From NCBI GenBank assembly GCA_022842595.1, contig JALHPF010000038.1:1-48631 (forward strand): a stretch of 48,631 bases of DNA. Direction: 5' to 3'. Source of the DNA: Rubrivivax sp. (GTDB lineage: Bacteria > Pseudomonadota > Gammaproteobacteria > Burkholderiales > Burkholderiaceae_C). Both the position numbers and the translations under genes were made by a program. Position 1 is the stretch's first letter, and each line of letters begins with the position of its first letter. Positions 34,024 to 42,242 of the stretch are shown here, one piece after another. The notes below the pieces were generated by a model, which saw nothing but the letters and a program-made list of their open reading frames with translations, ran no database searches and was not told where the DNA came from.

Positions 34024-35283
34024 ATGCCTGCCCAGTTCTACGTGGTCGGCGGCGCGGTGCGCGATGCGCTGCTGGGCGAACCTTCGGCCGACCGCGACTG
34101 GGTGGTGGTGGGCGCAACGCCCGAAGCCCTGCGCGAACAGGGTTACCGGCCCGTAGGACGCGACTTCCCGGTCTTCCTGCACCCGCAGACCAACGAGGAA
34201 GTGGCCCTGGCGCGCACCGAGCGCAAGTCGGGCCGCGGCTACCACGGCTTCACCTTCCACGCCGACGAACATGTCACGCTGGAAGAAGACCTCGGCCGGC
34301 GCGACCTGACCATCAACGCCATCGCCCAGGCGGCCGACGGCAGCCTCGTCGACCCCTACGGCGGCCAGCGCGACCTGACGGCCCGTGTGCTGCGCCATGT
34401 CTCCGACGCCTTCGTCGAAGACCCGGTGCGCCTGCTGCGCCTGGCGCGGCTGGCGGCGCGTTTTCACGACTTCAGCATCGCGCCCGAAACGCAGGCGCTG
34501 CTGCGGCGCATGGTCGACGAAGGCGAGGTCGACGCGCTCGTGCCCGAGCGGGTCTGGCAGGAACTGTCGCGTGGGCTGATGCAGGCGCGGCCCAGCCGCA
34601 TGTTCCAGGTGCTGCGCGACTGCGGCGCACTGGCGCGTCTTCTGCCCGAAGTCGACCGCCTGTGGGGCGTGCCGCAGCCGCCCGAACACCACCCTGAAAT
34701 CGACACCGGCGTGCACCTGATGCTGGTGCTGGACTGCAGCGCCCGGCTGGCTGCACCGCTGCCAGTGCGCTGGGCCTGCCTGGTGCACGACCTGGGCAAG
34801 GGCACGACCCCGCCCGCGGAATGGCCCAGGCACCACGGCCACGAGCAGCGCAGCGCCAGGCTGGCCCAGGCCGTGGCCGAACGCCTGCGGGTGCCCAACG
34901 ACTGCCGCGAACTCGCCGACACCGTGGCCCGCGAGCATGGCAACGTGCACCGCAGCGCAGGACTGTCGGCGCAGGCGGTGTTGCGCTTGCTGGAACGCTG
35001 TGACGCCATCCGCCGGCCCGAACGTTTCCCGCTGCTGCTGCAGGCCTGCGAGTGCGATGCCCGCGGCCGCACCGGCCTGGAAGACAGTGCCTATGCGCCC
35101 GGCCAGCGCCTGCCGCCGCTGCTGCAAGCCGCACTGGCGGTCGACACCGCCACGGTGGCCGCGGCGGCAGCCGAGCGTGGCCTGAAGGGCCCGGCCATCG
35201 GCGAGGCGGTGCGTGCAGCGCGCGTGCAGGCGCTGGAAGTCCAACTGCAGCCATCGGAATCAGCATCCCGCGACGCTTTGTGA
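34024..35283 (+). CDS. cca: Multifunctional CCA tRNA nucleotidyltransferase
   Basis: Adds or repairs the 3'-CCA of tRNA without a template. At 419 residues it has the class II betaproteobacterial length with an HD tail. I start at the ATG at 34024 (MPAQFYVVGGAVRDALLG). Visible parts are GGAVRD (nucleotide binding), ADRDWVVVG with the metal-binding acids, RRDLTINAIAQ, the neck motif VEDPVRLLRLARLAARF, and a C-terminal HD domain with CLVHDLGKGTTP and HHGHEQRS that in relatives has phosphatase or phosphodiesterase activity. It follows GST by 13 bases. Confidence 0.96.
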   Translation: MPAQFYVVGGAVRDALLGEPSADRDWVVVGATPEALREQGYRPVGRDFPVFLHPQTNEEVALARTERKSGRGYHGFTFHADEHVTLEEDLGRRDLTINAIAQAADGSLVDPYGGQRDLTARVLRHVSDAFVEDPVRLLRLARLAARFHDFSIAPETQALLRRMVDEGEVDALVPERVWQELSRGLMQARPSRMFQVLRDCGALARLLPEVDRLWGVPQPPEHHPEIDTGVHLMLVLDCSARLAAPLPVRWACLVHDLGKGTTPPAEWPRHHGHEQRSARLAQAVAERLRVPNDCRELADTVAREHGNVHRSAGLSAQAVLRLLERCDAIRRPERFPLLLQACECDARGRTGLEDSAYAPGQRLPPLLQAALAVDTATVAAAAAERGLKGPAIGEAVRAARVQALEVQLQPSESASRDAL

Positions 35284-35309
35284 CAGCATGGCCACCAGGA
35301 GGTGGCGCC

Positions 35310-35690
35310 ATGAAGCTGGCCGAGGGCATCCGCAAGCATGGTTTTCGCAAGTGGTACGAACGGCAGCTGCTGCAGAGCCATGCGCACCTGGCGTTGACGT
35401 TCCTGTGCCTGGTCGGTGTGTTCGCCGCCTTCGAGGGCCTGACCCGCTTCCGTTCGTGGCCCGACCAGGCCACCGACCTGCTCGCCATCCTGCTGTGCGC
35501 CGCCACCGGGCTGTGGGCGCTGCGCCGCTATCTCTACCTGCTGTCCACCGCCGAAGCCACGGCCAACCAGGCCGACTGCCCGAAATGCCAGGCCTACGGG
35601 CGGCTGGAGCTGATGCAGGCCAGCCCCGACGGCGAACAGGCCCGCGTGCGCTGCCGTGGCTGCGGCCATGTCTGGGACATCGGCCTGTAG
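35310..35690 (+). CDS. Small two-helix membrane protein with C-terminal zinc ribbon
   Basis: A 126-residue protein behind a strong AGGAGG. After a basic N-terminus (MKLAEGIRKHGFRKWYERQL) it has two hydrophobic segments (about residues 29-45 and 55-75), then a four-cysteine zinc ribbon: CPKC near 91-94 and CRGCGHVW near 115-122. The topology puts the ribbon on the cytoplasmic side if both helices span the membrane. I know no defined function for it; similar hypothetical proteins occur in Burkholderiales. It follows cca by 26 bases on the same strand and may be co-transcribed. Confidence 0.8.
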   Translation: MKLAEGIRKHGFRKWYERQLLQSHAHLALTFLCLVGVFAAFEGLTRFRSWPDQATDLLAILLCAATGLWALRRYLYLLSTAEATANQADCPKCQAYGRLELMQASPDGEQARVRCRGCGHVWDIGL

Positions 35691-35708
35691 TGCCGAGTCA
35701 GCGCCGCC

Positions 35709-35900
35709 CTAGAAAAACGCGCCGATCGCCATCATCAGCACGCTCAGCACCACCGAACTGGCCAGCGGGATGTGCCAGTCGCGGCCGCGGAAGCGGAAGC
35801 TGAAGTCGCCCGGCAGCCGCCCCAGGCCGAGCTTGCGCAGCCAGTGGTTGAGCCCGTTGAACAGCAGGCAGGCCAGCAGGAAGACGATGAGCCAGCGCAT
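35709..35900 (-). CDS. DUF2905 family small membrane protein
   Basis: A 63-residue protein with two hydrophobic segments. The N-terminus (MRWLIVFLLACLLFNGLNHW) forms the first helix. The conserved centre LGRLPGDFSFRFRGRDWHIP is the DUF2905 hallmark, and the second helix is LASSVVLSVLMMAIGAFF. The function is unknown. Members are widespread short inner-membrane proteins. It lies 24 bases downstream of the MidA-type methyltransferase and reads the same way, so it is likely its co-transcribed partner. Confidence 0.85.
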   Translation of the reverse strand: MRWLIVFLLACLLFNGLNHWLRKLGLGRLPGDFSFRFRGRDWHIPLASSVVLSVLMMAIGAFF

Positions 35901-35924
35901 GACAGGTGGCGGTGCCTTGCGCGC

Positions 35925-37040
35925 CTAGAGCGTGTGCGTGCGGTCGCCGACCGCAAAGCCCAAAGGCCAGAAGCCTGGCAGGCCGCGAGCGAACGCAATG
36001 ACCTTGAACAGCTCGCCCATCTCGTGTTCGGTCAGCAATTTCTGGGCGTTGGCGCGGGTGCGCAGGTCGGCCGTCTGCAGCAGGTCGAGCAGGCCGCAGT
36101 TCATCAGGAAGCGCGCCTGGCTGGTGTAGCCAACGACGTTCAGCCCGGCCTCCTGCGCCACCAGCGCGATGGCGGTGAAGTCGACATGGGCCGTGATGTC
36201 CTTGTCGCCCACGTCCGCCAGCGGGTCGGTGTCGGCACGGTGTGCGCGGTGGCACATCAGCGTGCCGCCACTGCGCTGCGGGTGGTAGTACTCGGCCTCG
36301 GGGAAGCCGTAGTCGATGAAGAAAGCCGCGCCGCGGCCCAGGCGGTCGGCCAGCGTGCGCATGAAGGCCTGGGCCTGCAGGTGGATCTCGGTGACGGCGC
36401 CGGGCACGAAAGCAGCATCGTCCACCGGCGGGCGCAGCGGCGTCGGACGGTCCTGCCAGGCATAGCCGCCATCGGCTACGACCACGCCGCGTTCATGCCA
36501 GGCGGCGCCGTCGAAACGCAGCAGCTGCACAGGCATGGCGTCGAGCACCTCGTTGCCCAGGACCACACCGTCCAGCGTGGCTGGCAGTTCGTCCAGCCAT
36601 TGCACCTGTTCGCCAAAACGGGCCAGCCGCGCCGCCTGGCGCGCCCGCAGCGACCCCGACACATCGACGATGCGATAGCAGCCCACCCGCGGCCCCAGGG
36701 CGGCCAGCACCTGCTCGGCCAGCGCACCCGAACCGGCGCCGAATTCCCAGACTTCGTCGGCCTGCGCCGCGTCCAGCGCCTGTTCGACCTGACGCGCCAG
36801 AGCGGCACCGAACAGCGGCGACAGTTCGGGCGCAGTGACGAAGTCGCTGCCGCCGACCCCAGGCAAGTGACCGAATTGACGGTCGCCACGCGCGTAATAC
36901 CCCAGACCCGGGGCGTACAGGGCTAGCGCCATGAATTGGTCGAAGGGCAGCCAGCCGCCTGCGGCCGCCATGCGGCGGCCGATCAGCGTCGATAAACTGG
37001 CCGATTGCCTTGCCTCGCTGGTGGGGTCGTCGCCGGCCAT
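35925..37040 (-). CDS. MidA/NDUFAF7-type SAM-dependent methyltransferase (DUF185)
   Basis: A 371-residue protein of the MidA family, whose mitochondrial member NDUFAF7 methylates an arginine of a complex I subunit. Signatures are AAGGWLPFDQFMALALYAPG, GLGYYARGDRQFG, DFVTAPELSPLFG, WEFGAGSGALAEQVL (SAM site), LGNEVLDAMPVQLLRF and FFIDYGFPEAEYYHP. I use the ATG at 37040 (MAGDDPTSEARQ). The open frame runs on to 37787 but that part overlaps the divergent reductase and is not typical. An ATG at 37061 is a close alternative. The bacterial substrate is not established. Only 27 bases separate the two divergent starts. Confidence 0.88.
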   Translation of the reverse strand: MAGDDPTSEARQSASLSTLIGRRMAAAGGWLPFDQFMALALYAPGLGYYARGDRQFGHLPGVGGSDFVTAPELSPLFGAALARQVEQALDAAQADEVWEFGAGSGALAEQVLAALGPRVGCYRIVDVSGSLRARQAARLARFGEQVQWLDELPATLDGVVLGNEVLDAMPVQLLRFDGAAWHERGVVVADGGYAWQDRPTPLRPPVDDAAFVPGAVTEIHLQAQAFMRTLADRLGRGAAFFIDYGFPEAEYYHPQRSGGTLMCHRAHRADTDPLADVGDKDITAHVDFTAIALVAQEAGLNVVGYTSQARFLMNCGLLDLLQTADLRTRANAQKLLTEHEMGELFKVIAFARGLPGFWPLGFAVGDRTHTL

Positions 37041-37067
37041 GCCGGCATTGTAGGAACGCATCTGCCC

Positions 37068-37841
37068 ATGACATCTGCACCCGTGGCCCTGGTCACCGGA
37101 AGCGCGCGCCGGCTGGGCCGCGCCATCGCGCTGGAACTGGCCGCCCACGGCTGGCGGGTGGCCGTGCACTACCGCGGCGATGCGAAGGAAGCCGCCGAGA
37201 CCGCCCGCGAACTCGGCGAGGGCACGCTGACGTTTGCGGCCGACCTCGCCGTCGAAGCCGAGTGCCAGGCCCTGGTGCCGGCCGTGCTGGCGGCTTACGG
37301 GCGGGTCGACGCGGTCGTCAACAACGCCTCCTTGTTCGAGGTCGACGACGTGCACAGTTTCAGCTACGACGCGATGGACCGCCACTGGCGCACTAACACC
37401 GCGCCGGCGATCGTGCTGGCGCGTGCGCTGCACGAGGCACTGGCCGCAAACGGGCCCGAAGCGCGGGGTGCGGTCATCAACCTGCTCGACCAGAAGCTCT
37501 TCAACCCCAACCCCGACCACCTGTCCTACACGCTGAGCAAGGCCGCGCTGCAGTTCGCCACCACCGTGCTGGCCCAGGCACTGGCGCCGCGGGTGCGGGT
37601 GTGCGCCGTGGCGCCAGGCCTGACCCTGGGCAGCGACATGATCGACCCAGCCCGCCTGGCCAGGCTGCAGGCGGCCACGCCCCTGCAGCGCGGGGTGGCC
37701 GCAGCAGATGTTGCGCGCACGGTGCGCTTCCTGCTGGAAAATCCCTCGGTCACCGGCAGCACCGTGCTGGTGGACGCCGGCAGCCACCTGGCTCCGGCGG
37801 CACGCGATTTTGCGTTTCAGGCCCCACCCCCCAACGCATGA
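37068..37841 (+). CDS. Pteridine-reductase-like SDR (FolM type)
   Basis: A 257-residue short-chain dehydrogenase. VALVTGSARRLGRAIALELA has TGxxRRxG, with the double Arg seen in pteridine reductases and FolM, which fits NADPH use. VNNASLFE, INLLDQKLF and the catalytic pair in LSYTLSKAALQF (Tyr and Lys) follow. The C-terminal SVTGSTVLVDAGSHL is the classic SDR end. FolM makes dihydromonapterin and has dihydrofolate reductase activity in E. coli. Coupling to folB by a 4-base ATGA overlap supports a pterin role. It is divergent from the MidA gene. Confidence 0.88.
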   Translation: MTSAPVALVTGSARRLGRAIALELAAHGWRVAVHYRGDAKEAAETARELGEGTLTFAADLAVEAECQALVPAVLAAYGRVDAVVNNASLFEVDDVHSFSYDAMDRHWRTNTAPAIVLARALHEALAANGPEARGAVINLLDQKLFNPNPDHLSYTLSKAALQFATTVLAQALAPRVRVCAVAPGLTLGSDMIDPARLARLQAATPLQRGVAAADVARTVRFLLENPSVTGSTVLVDAGSHLAPAARDFAFQAPPPNA

Positions 37842-38200
37842 GAACCCTCTGCATCGACCGCCTGCGGGTGCAGGCCAGCGTCGGCATCCTCGACCACGAA
37901 CTGCGCTCGCGCCAGCAGTTGCTGATCACCGTGGAAGCGCAGCTGCCCGAGGCGCCCACCCTGCCCGCCGGCGACGACGTGCATCATGTGCTGGACTACG
38001 CGCAGCTGCGCGATATCGCCAAGGAAGAGGCCGAAGGCCCGCATGTGAACATGCTGGAAACCCTGGCCGGGCGCATCGTCAACCGGCTGCTGGCCCTGCC
38101 GGACGTCGGCCAGGCGCGGGTGCGTGTGGTCAAGCCTGGCATCTTTCCGGACTGCGATGGCGTCGCCGTCGAAGTCATCGCCCAACGAGCATCCCCATGA
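37838..38200 (+). CDS. folB: Dihydroneopterin aldolase
   Basis: Cleaves dihydroneopterin to hydroxymethyl-dihydropterin in folate synthesis. The length of 120 residues is normal. It begins MRTLCIDRLRVQASVGILDH and has the family's VGILDHE and a catalytic Glu in the NMLETLAGRI region; KPGIFPDCDGVAVEV ends the fold. It overlaps the upstream FolM-like gene and the downstream ttcA by 4 bases at each end, so the three are translationally coupled. In place of the usual LKRRTPIKGY-like loop there is DHELRSRQQLL, a normal variation in the family. Confidence 0.93.
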   Translation: MRTLCIDRLRVQASVGILDHELRSRQQLLITVEAQLPEAPTLPAGDDVHHVLDYAQLRDIAKEEAEGPHVNMLETLAGRIVNRLLALPDVGQARVRVVKPGIFPDCDGVAVEVIAQRASP

Positions 38201-39153
38201 TCCAAGCCCCAGCCCCAGCCCCAGCCAAAGACCCGCGCCGCGCCGCGCACGAGACCAACAAGCTCAGCAAGCGCCTGCACCACCAGGTGGGCCAGGCGAT
38301 CGCCGACTTCAACATGATCGAGCCCGGCGACCGGGTGATGGTCTGCGTCTCGGGTGGCAAGGACAGCTACAGCCTGCTCGACATCCTGATCAGCCTGCGC
38401 AAGCGTGCGCCGGTGGACTTCGAGATCATTGCCGTCAATCTCGACCAGAAGCAGCCCGGATTCCCCGAACATGTGCTGCCGCAGTATCTGGCCGGCCTGG
38501 ACATCCCCTTCCACATCGAGAACCAGGACACCTACAGCATCGTCAAGAAGCTGGTGCCCGAGGGCAAGACGATGTGCAGCCTGTGCAGCCGGCTGCGGCG
38601 CGGCATCCTGTACCGCGTGGCCGGCGAGCTGGGCGCGACCAAGATCGCGCTCGGCCACCACCGCGACGACATGGTGGTGACGCTGCTGATGAACATGTTC
38701 TTCGGCGGCCGGACCAAGGGCATGCCGGCCAAGCTCGTCAGCGACGACGGCAAGAACATCGTCATCCGGCCGCTGGCCTACGTCGCCGAGGCCGACCTGC
38801 AGCGCTGGGCCGAACACCGCGAATTCCCGATCATCCCGTGCACCCTGTGCGGCAGCCAGGACAACTTGCAGCGCGTGCAGGTGAAGAAGATGATCCACGA
38901 GTGGGAACGCCAGTACCCCGGCCGCATCGACAACCTGTTCCACGCCATGATGCACGTGACGCCTTCGCACATGCTCGACCGGAACCTCTACCCTTTCACC
39001 ACGCTCCAAGCCACCGGCGTGGCCGCGGCCGACGGCGACAAGGCATTCGACGACGAACCTTGTGCCCCATCCACACCGCCAGCACCGCGCGTGCTCCAGG
39101 CCATGAACTTCGCCAAGGGCCTGCGGCTCGAACCCCTGGCATCGGAGGATTGA
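38197..39153 (+). CDS. ttcA: tRNA 2-thiocytidine synthetase
   Basis: Thiolates cytidine 32 of certain tRNAs, using ATP and an iron-sulfur cluster. The 318-residue protein has the PP-loop SGGKDS (residues 52-57) and two CxxC pairs, MCSLCS (Cys127, Cys130) and PCTLCG (Cys215, Cys218). Further marks are VNLDQKQPGFP, ALGHHRDDMVVTLLMNMFF and LDRNLYPF. The N-terminus has a short Ala-Pro repeat (QAPAPAPAKDP) coded by tandem CCCCAG units. The C-terminal tail after about 285 is less conserved. It is coupled to folB by a 4-base overlap and leads into the DUF4136 gene after 4 bases. Confidence 0.96.
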   Translation: MIQAPAPAPAKDPRRAAHETNKLSKRLHHQVGQAIADFNMIEPGDRVMVCVSGGKDSYSLLDILISLRKRAPVDFEIIAVNLDQKQPGFPEHVLPQYLAGLDIPFHIENQDTYSIVKKLVPEGKTMCSLCSRLRRGILYRVAGELGATKIALGHHRDDMVVTLLMNMFFGGRTKGMPAKLVSDDGKNIVIRPLAYVAEADLQRWAEHREFPIIPCTLCGSQDNLQRVQVKKMIHEWERQYPGRIDNLFHAMMHVTPSHMLDRNLYPFTTLQATGVAAADGDKAFDDEPCAPSTPPAPRVLQAMNFAKGLRLEPLASED

Positions 39154-39157
39154 AGCC

Positions 39158-39757
39158 ATGAAACTCTTGCGTCTTGCATCACTGGTTCTTGCAGCGGCCC
39201 TGCTCGGCGGCTGCGCGGCGCTGTCCAGCATCAGCAGCGACGTGTCCAGCTTCGGCGAATGGCCAGGCGGCCGTACGCCAGGCACCTACGCCTTCGAACG
39301 CCTGCCATCGCAGCAGGCCCTGGCGGCTGAAACCGAAGCCCTGGAAGCCGCCGCAGCGCCCGCCCTGGCCAAGGCCGGCTTCCGACCTGCGGCTGCCGGG
39401 CAGGACCCCGACGTGCTGGTCCAGGTGGGCGCACGCGCCCAGCGCAGCGAAGGCTCGTACTGGGACGAACGCCTGTGGTGGTCGGCCGGCTTCGGCTTCC
39501 CGCGGCGCGGCTACCTGCTGTCCCCCCGCTGGAGCCTGGCCTACAGCGAACCCACGCGCTACGACCGCGAAGTGGCCGTGCTGATCCGCGACCGCGCAAC
39601 GGGCAAGCCGCTGTACGAGACGCGGGCCACCAACGAGGGCAGTTACCGCGGCGACCCGGTCCTGCAGTCGGCCATGTTCGAAGCCGCGCTGGTGGACTTC
39701 CCGAAACTCGGCTTGAACCCGCGCCGGGTCACTGTGGCGCTGCCGGCTGCGAAATGA
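39158..39757 (+). CDS. DUF4136 family lipoprotein
   Basis: A 199-residue lipoprotein with GGAGG before its ATG. The signal peptide ends in LLGGCAAL, a lipobox with Cys19. The mature part starts SSISSDVSSFGEWPGGR, then TPGTYAFERLPSQQ and LAKAGFRPAAAGQDPDVLVQ (the DUF4136 core). A Trp/Arg/Tyr-rich region (WDERLWWSAGFGFPRRGYL) follows and ends with ATGKPLYETRATNEG. The family is periplasmic and of unknown function, often in envelope-stress or biofilm contexts. It is the last gene of the folM-like/folB/ttcA run. Its 3' end overlaps the convergent DUF6279 gene by 29 bases. Confidence 0.88.
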   Translation: MKLLRLASLVLAAALLGGCAALSSISSDVSSFGEWPGGRTPGTYAFERLPSQQALAAETEALEAAAAPALAKAGFRPAAAGQDPDVLVQVGARAQRSEGSYWDERLWWSAGFGFPRRGYLLSPRWSLAYSEPTRYDREVAVLIRDRATGKPLYETRATNEGSYRGDPVLQSAMFEAALVDFPKLGLNPRRVTVALPAAK

Positions 39758-40658
39758 GCGAACGCAGGTCGTCTTCCCAGCCCTTCAGCCGCTGCTGAGC
39801 CTTCAGGCGCTGCGCAGCTGTGGTGGCGTTGTGGACCTGGGCTGCAAACTCGCAGTTGTATTGGGTCAGCCTGCGCTGGTAGGCACGGTAGGCCGGGTCG
39901 GGCGACAGCTGGCTGCGTTCGGCCAGCGCGCGCAAGGCCGCGATGCGCTGGTCGCGGTCGGCTTTTTCAGCGACCAGCCGGCGCAGGGTCTGCAAGGTAT
40001 CGGCCTGGCGGCGCCGACGTTCGGCCAGCCAGGCCTCGGGGTCGAAAGGTGACTGCGCCAGGCCAGCGGCGATGACGCGGCGCTGCGCTTCTTCCAGGCT
40101 GCCGTAAATCTGCTCGACGCGGCTGATCGTGCGCTTGCTGGCTTCGGCGCGGCGCTCGGCCGGGTCGGCCTGCAGATAGTCGCCGCGCATCTCCTGCTGG
40201 CCTTTGGCGTAGCGCTGTTCGAGGTGCTTGAAGTTGGCCTCGGTCAGCGTCGGCACGATGTCTGCCGCCTGCACCAGCGCGCGGTCGATGCTGGGTTCCA
40301 GCCGGTCACGCACCCGGCCGTACCAGGCACAGGCGTTGTCGGGGGTGGTGGCTTCAGCCAGGGCGGGCTGCGCGCTGGCGAGCAGCGCGGCCAGTTCCGG
40401 CAGCTGCGTGCGGCGATGCCAGTCGAAGAAGACGTCCACCGACTGTCGTGCCGTGGGTGACTGCGCGCTGGTGAAGTCGAGCTGGCCGTCCAGCCACCAC
40501 CAGCTGAGCTGCGGCGCGGTGTTGTAGCCCAGGCGCAGGGCGCTGCAGCCGGCAAGCATCCCTGCGAGGCCGATGGCAAGGGCGCCGATAATCCCGGCTC
40601 GGGCCGCGCGGGCGGCAGCAAAACGGAAGATGGTGATGGCGCTGAACGTGGTGATCAT
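39729..40658 (-). CDS. DUF6279 family lipoprotein
   Basis: A 309-residue lipoprotein. From the ATG at 40658 (MITTFSAITIFRF) the signal region is long, with basic residues at 12-20, and ends in LAGMLAGC, a lipobox. The mature part begins SALRLGYNTAPQLSWWWLDG, characteristic of DUF6279, and continues as a charged, predicted helical protein (QRYAKGQQEMRGDYL; KRTISRVEQIYGSLEEAQRR). The function is unknown. The next in-frame ATG (40559) would leave only four residues before the lipobox Cys, so I keep 40658 even though it overlaps the start of the divergent glmU by 23 bases. Its 3' end also overlaps the DUF4136 gene. Confidence 0.82.
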   Translation of the reverse strand: MITTFSAITIFRFAAARAARAGIIGALAIGLAGMLAGCSALRLGYNTAPQLSWWWLDGQLDFTSAQSPTARQSVDVFFDWHRRTQLPELAALLASAQPALAEATTPDNACAWYGRVRDRLEPSIDRALVQAADIVPTLTEANFKHLEQRYAKGQQEMRGDYLQADPAERRAEASKRTISRVEQIYGSLEEAQRRVIAAGLAQSPFDPEAWLAERRRRQADTLQTLRRLVAEKADRDQRIAALRALAERSQLSPDPAYRAYQRRLTQYNCEFAAQVHNATTAAQRLKAQQRLKGWEDDLRSLISQPAAPQ

Positions 40659-42027
40659 GGCTGCGGGCAAGGGTACCCGAATGAAGTCGGCCCTGCCCAA
40701 GGTGCTGCATCGCCTGGCCGGGCGTGCCCTGCTGCAGCATGTGCTGGACACGGCCGCGGCGCTCGAGGCTGCACGAACCGTCGTCGTCACCGGCCACGGG
40801 GCCGAGCTCGTGGAAGCCGCCGCCGCACCCAGCGGCGCCCTGTTCGCGCGCCAGATGCCTCAGCTCGGCACCGGCCATGCCGTGCTGCAGGCCGCGCCGC
40901 TGCTGGACGACGCGCAGCCGACGACCCTCATCCTCTATGGCGACGTACCGTTGATCAGTGCCGCGAGTGCGCGCGCGCTGCTGCAGGCCTGCGGCGGGCA
41001 GCGGCTGGCGCTGCTGAGTTTCGAGCCGGCCGATGCGGCGCGCTACGGCCGCATCGTGCGAGACGGCCAGGGCGCCGTGCAGGCGATCGTCGAGTACAAG
41101 GACGCGACGCCGGCCCAGCGCGCGATCACCGAGGTCTACAGCGGCATCATGGCGGCACCCACCGCAGCGCTGAAGCGCTGGGTGGCGGCGCTGGGCAACG
41201 ACAACGCCCAGCAGGAGTACTACCTGACCGACGTCGTCGGCATGGCCGTGGCCGAAGGCATGCCGGTACTGGCGCAGGTGACACCCGACGAAACCGAAGT
41301 GGCAGGCGTGAACGACGCCGCGCAGCTGGCCGGCCTGGAACGCGAGGTGCAGCGCCGCATCGCCCGGGCGCTGATGGACGACCAGGGCGTGCGCCTGGCT
41401 GACCCCGCCCGCCTGGACGTGCGCGGCACCCTGCGCTGCGGGCAAGACGTGGAAATCGACGTCAACTGCATCTTCGAAGGCGAGGTCACCCTGGCCGATG
41501 GCGTGCGCGTCGGCCCGAATTGCGTCATCCGCCAAGCCCGCATCGGCACCGGCGCCGTGATTCATGCCTTCACGCATATCGAGGACGCGAGCGTCGGCGC
41601 AGGTGCGCTGATCGGGCCTTACGCCCGGCTGCGGCCCGGTGCCGTGCTCGGCGACGAAGTGCACATCGGGAATTTCGTCGAGGTCAAGAATTCCACGCTG
41701 GCACGCGGTGCCAAGGCCAACCACCTGGCCTACCTGGGCGATGCCACGGTCGGAGAGCGCGTGAATTTCGGTGCCGGCAGCATCACGGCCAACTACGACG
41801 GCGCGAACAAACACCGCACCGTCATCGGCAATGACGTCCACGTGGGCAGCAATTGCGTGTTGGTTGCGCCGGTTGCGCTGGGCGACGGCGCGACGATCGG
41901 CGGCGGTTCCACCATCAGCAAAGACGCGCCTGCAGGCCAGTTGACCGTGGCCCGGGCCCGGGCATCCACCATACCCGGCTGGCACAGACCGAAGAAACCG
42001 GGCACGGGCGGCGACAAGCTCGGGTGA
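40636..42027 (+). CDS. glmU: Bifunctional UDP-GlcNAc pyrophosphorylase / GlcN-1-P acetyltransferase
   Basis: Acetylates glucosamine-1-phosphate and uridylylates it to UDP-GlcNAc. At 463 residues it has normal length. The N-terminal uridyltransferase (to about 230) opens VVIMAAGKGTRMKSALPKVL and has GTGHAVLQA, LYGDVPL and the EYYLTDVV metal-site region. The C-terminal left-handed beta-helix carries the hexapeptide repeats and the acetyltransferase site, including NFVEVKNSTLARGAKANHL and GAGSITANYDGANKHRT. I use the ATG at 40636, with GGAAG 6 bases upstream; an ATG two codons earlier is too close to it. It is head-to-head and overlapping with the DUF6279 gene. A hairpin follows the gene. Confidence 0.97.
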   Translation: MALNVVIMAAGKGTRMKSALPKVLHRLAGRALLQHVLDTAAALEAARTVVVTGHGAELVEAAAAPSGALFARQMPQLGTGHAVLQAAPLLDDAQPTTLILYGDVPLISAASARALLQACGGQRLALLSFEPADAARYGRIVRDGQGAVQAIVEYKDATPAQRAITEVYSGIMAAPTAALKRWVAALGNDNAQQEYYLTDVVGMAVAEGMPVLAQVTPDETEVAGVNDAAQLAGLEREVQRRIARALMDDQGVRLADPARLDVRGTLRCGQDVEIDVNCIFEGEVTLADGVRVGPNCVIRQARIGTGAVIHAFTHIEDASVGAGALIGPYARLRPGAVLGDEVHIGNFVEVKNSTLARGAKANHLAYLGDATVGERVNFGAGSITANYDGANKHRTVIGNDVHVGSNCVLVAPVALGDGATIGGGSTISKDAPAGQLTVARARASTIPGWHRPKKPGTGGDKLG

Positions 42028-42217
42028 GTTGCTTGCACGGCACGGGTGGTCTTATCGCGCCGCTGCCTATGGGCGTCGGTGCCGGCCCCGATCCGGTTTT
42101 GCCAGGGATCTGGCTATCGTCGACGACCACTGCATGGCCCTGTTATCCCAGTCGCTGCACTTCGTGACTGCGGACAGGTGTCGCGCCGGTTTCGACGACT
42201 TCCACCCCGCGTTGGCT

Positions 42218-42240
42218 CAGGCCCGCTAGCGGCGGGCCTG
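42218..42240. terminator. Hairpin between convergent glmU and uracil-DNA glycosylase genes
   Basis: CAGGCCCGC and GCGGGCCTG form a perfect 9-base-pair stem around TAGCG, just before the 3' end of the glycosylase gene. It is 190 bases after glmU. The T content after it is poor, but position and stem strength suggest a bidirectional terminator. Confidence 0.55.
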
Positions 42241-42242
42241 CT

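Noticed and set aside
37041..37787. Upstream extension of the MidA-type protein to 620 residues
   Set aside because: The extra part lies wholly opposite the FolM-like reductase and does not resemble the family.
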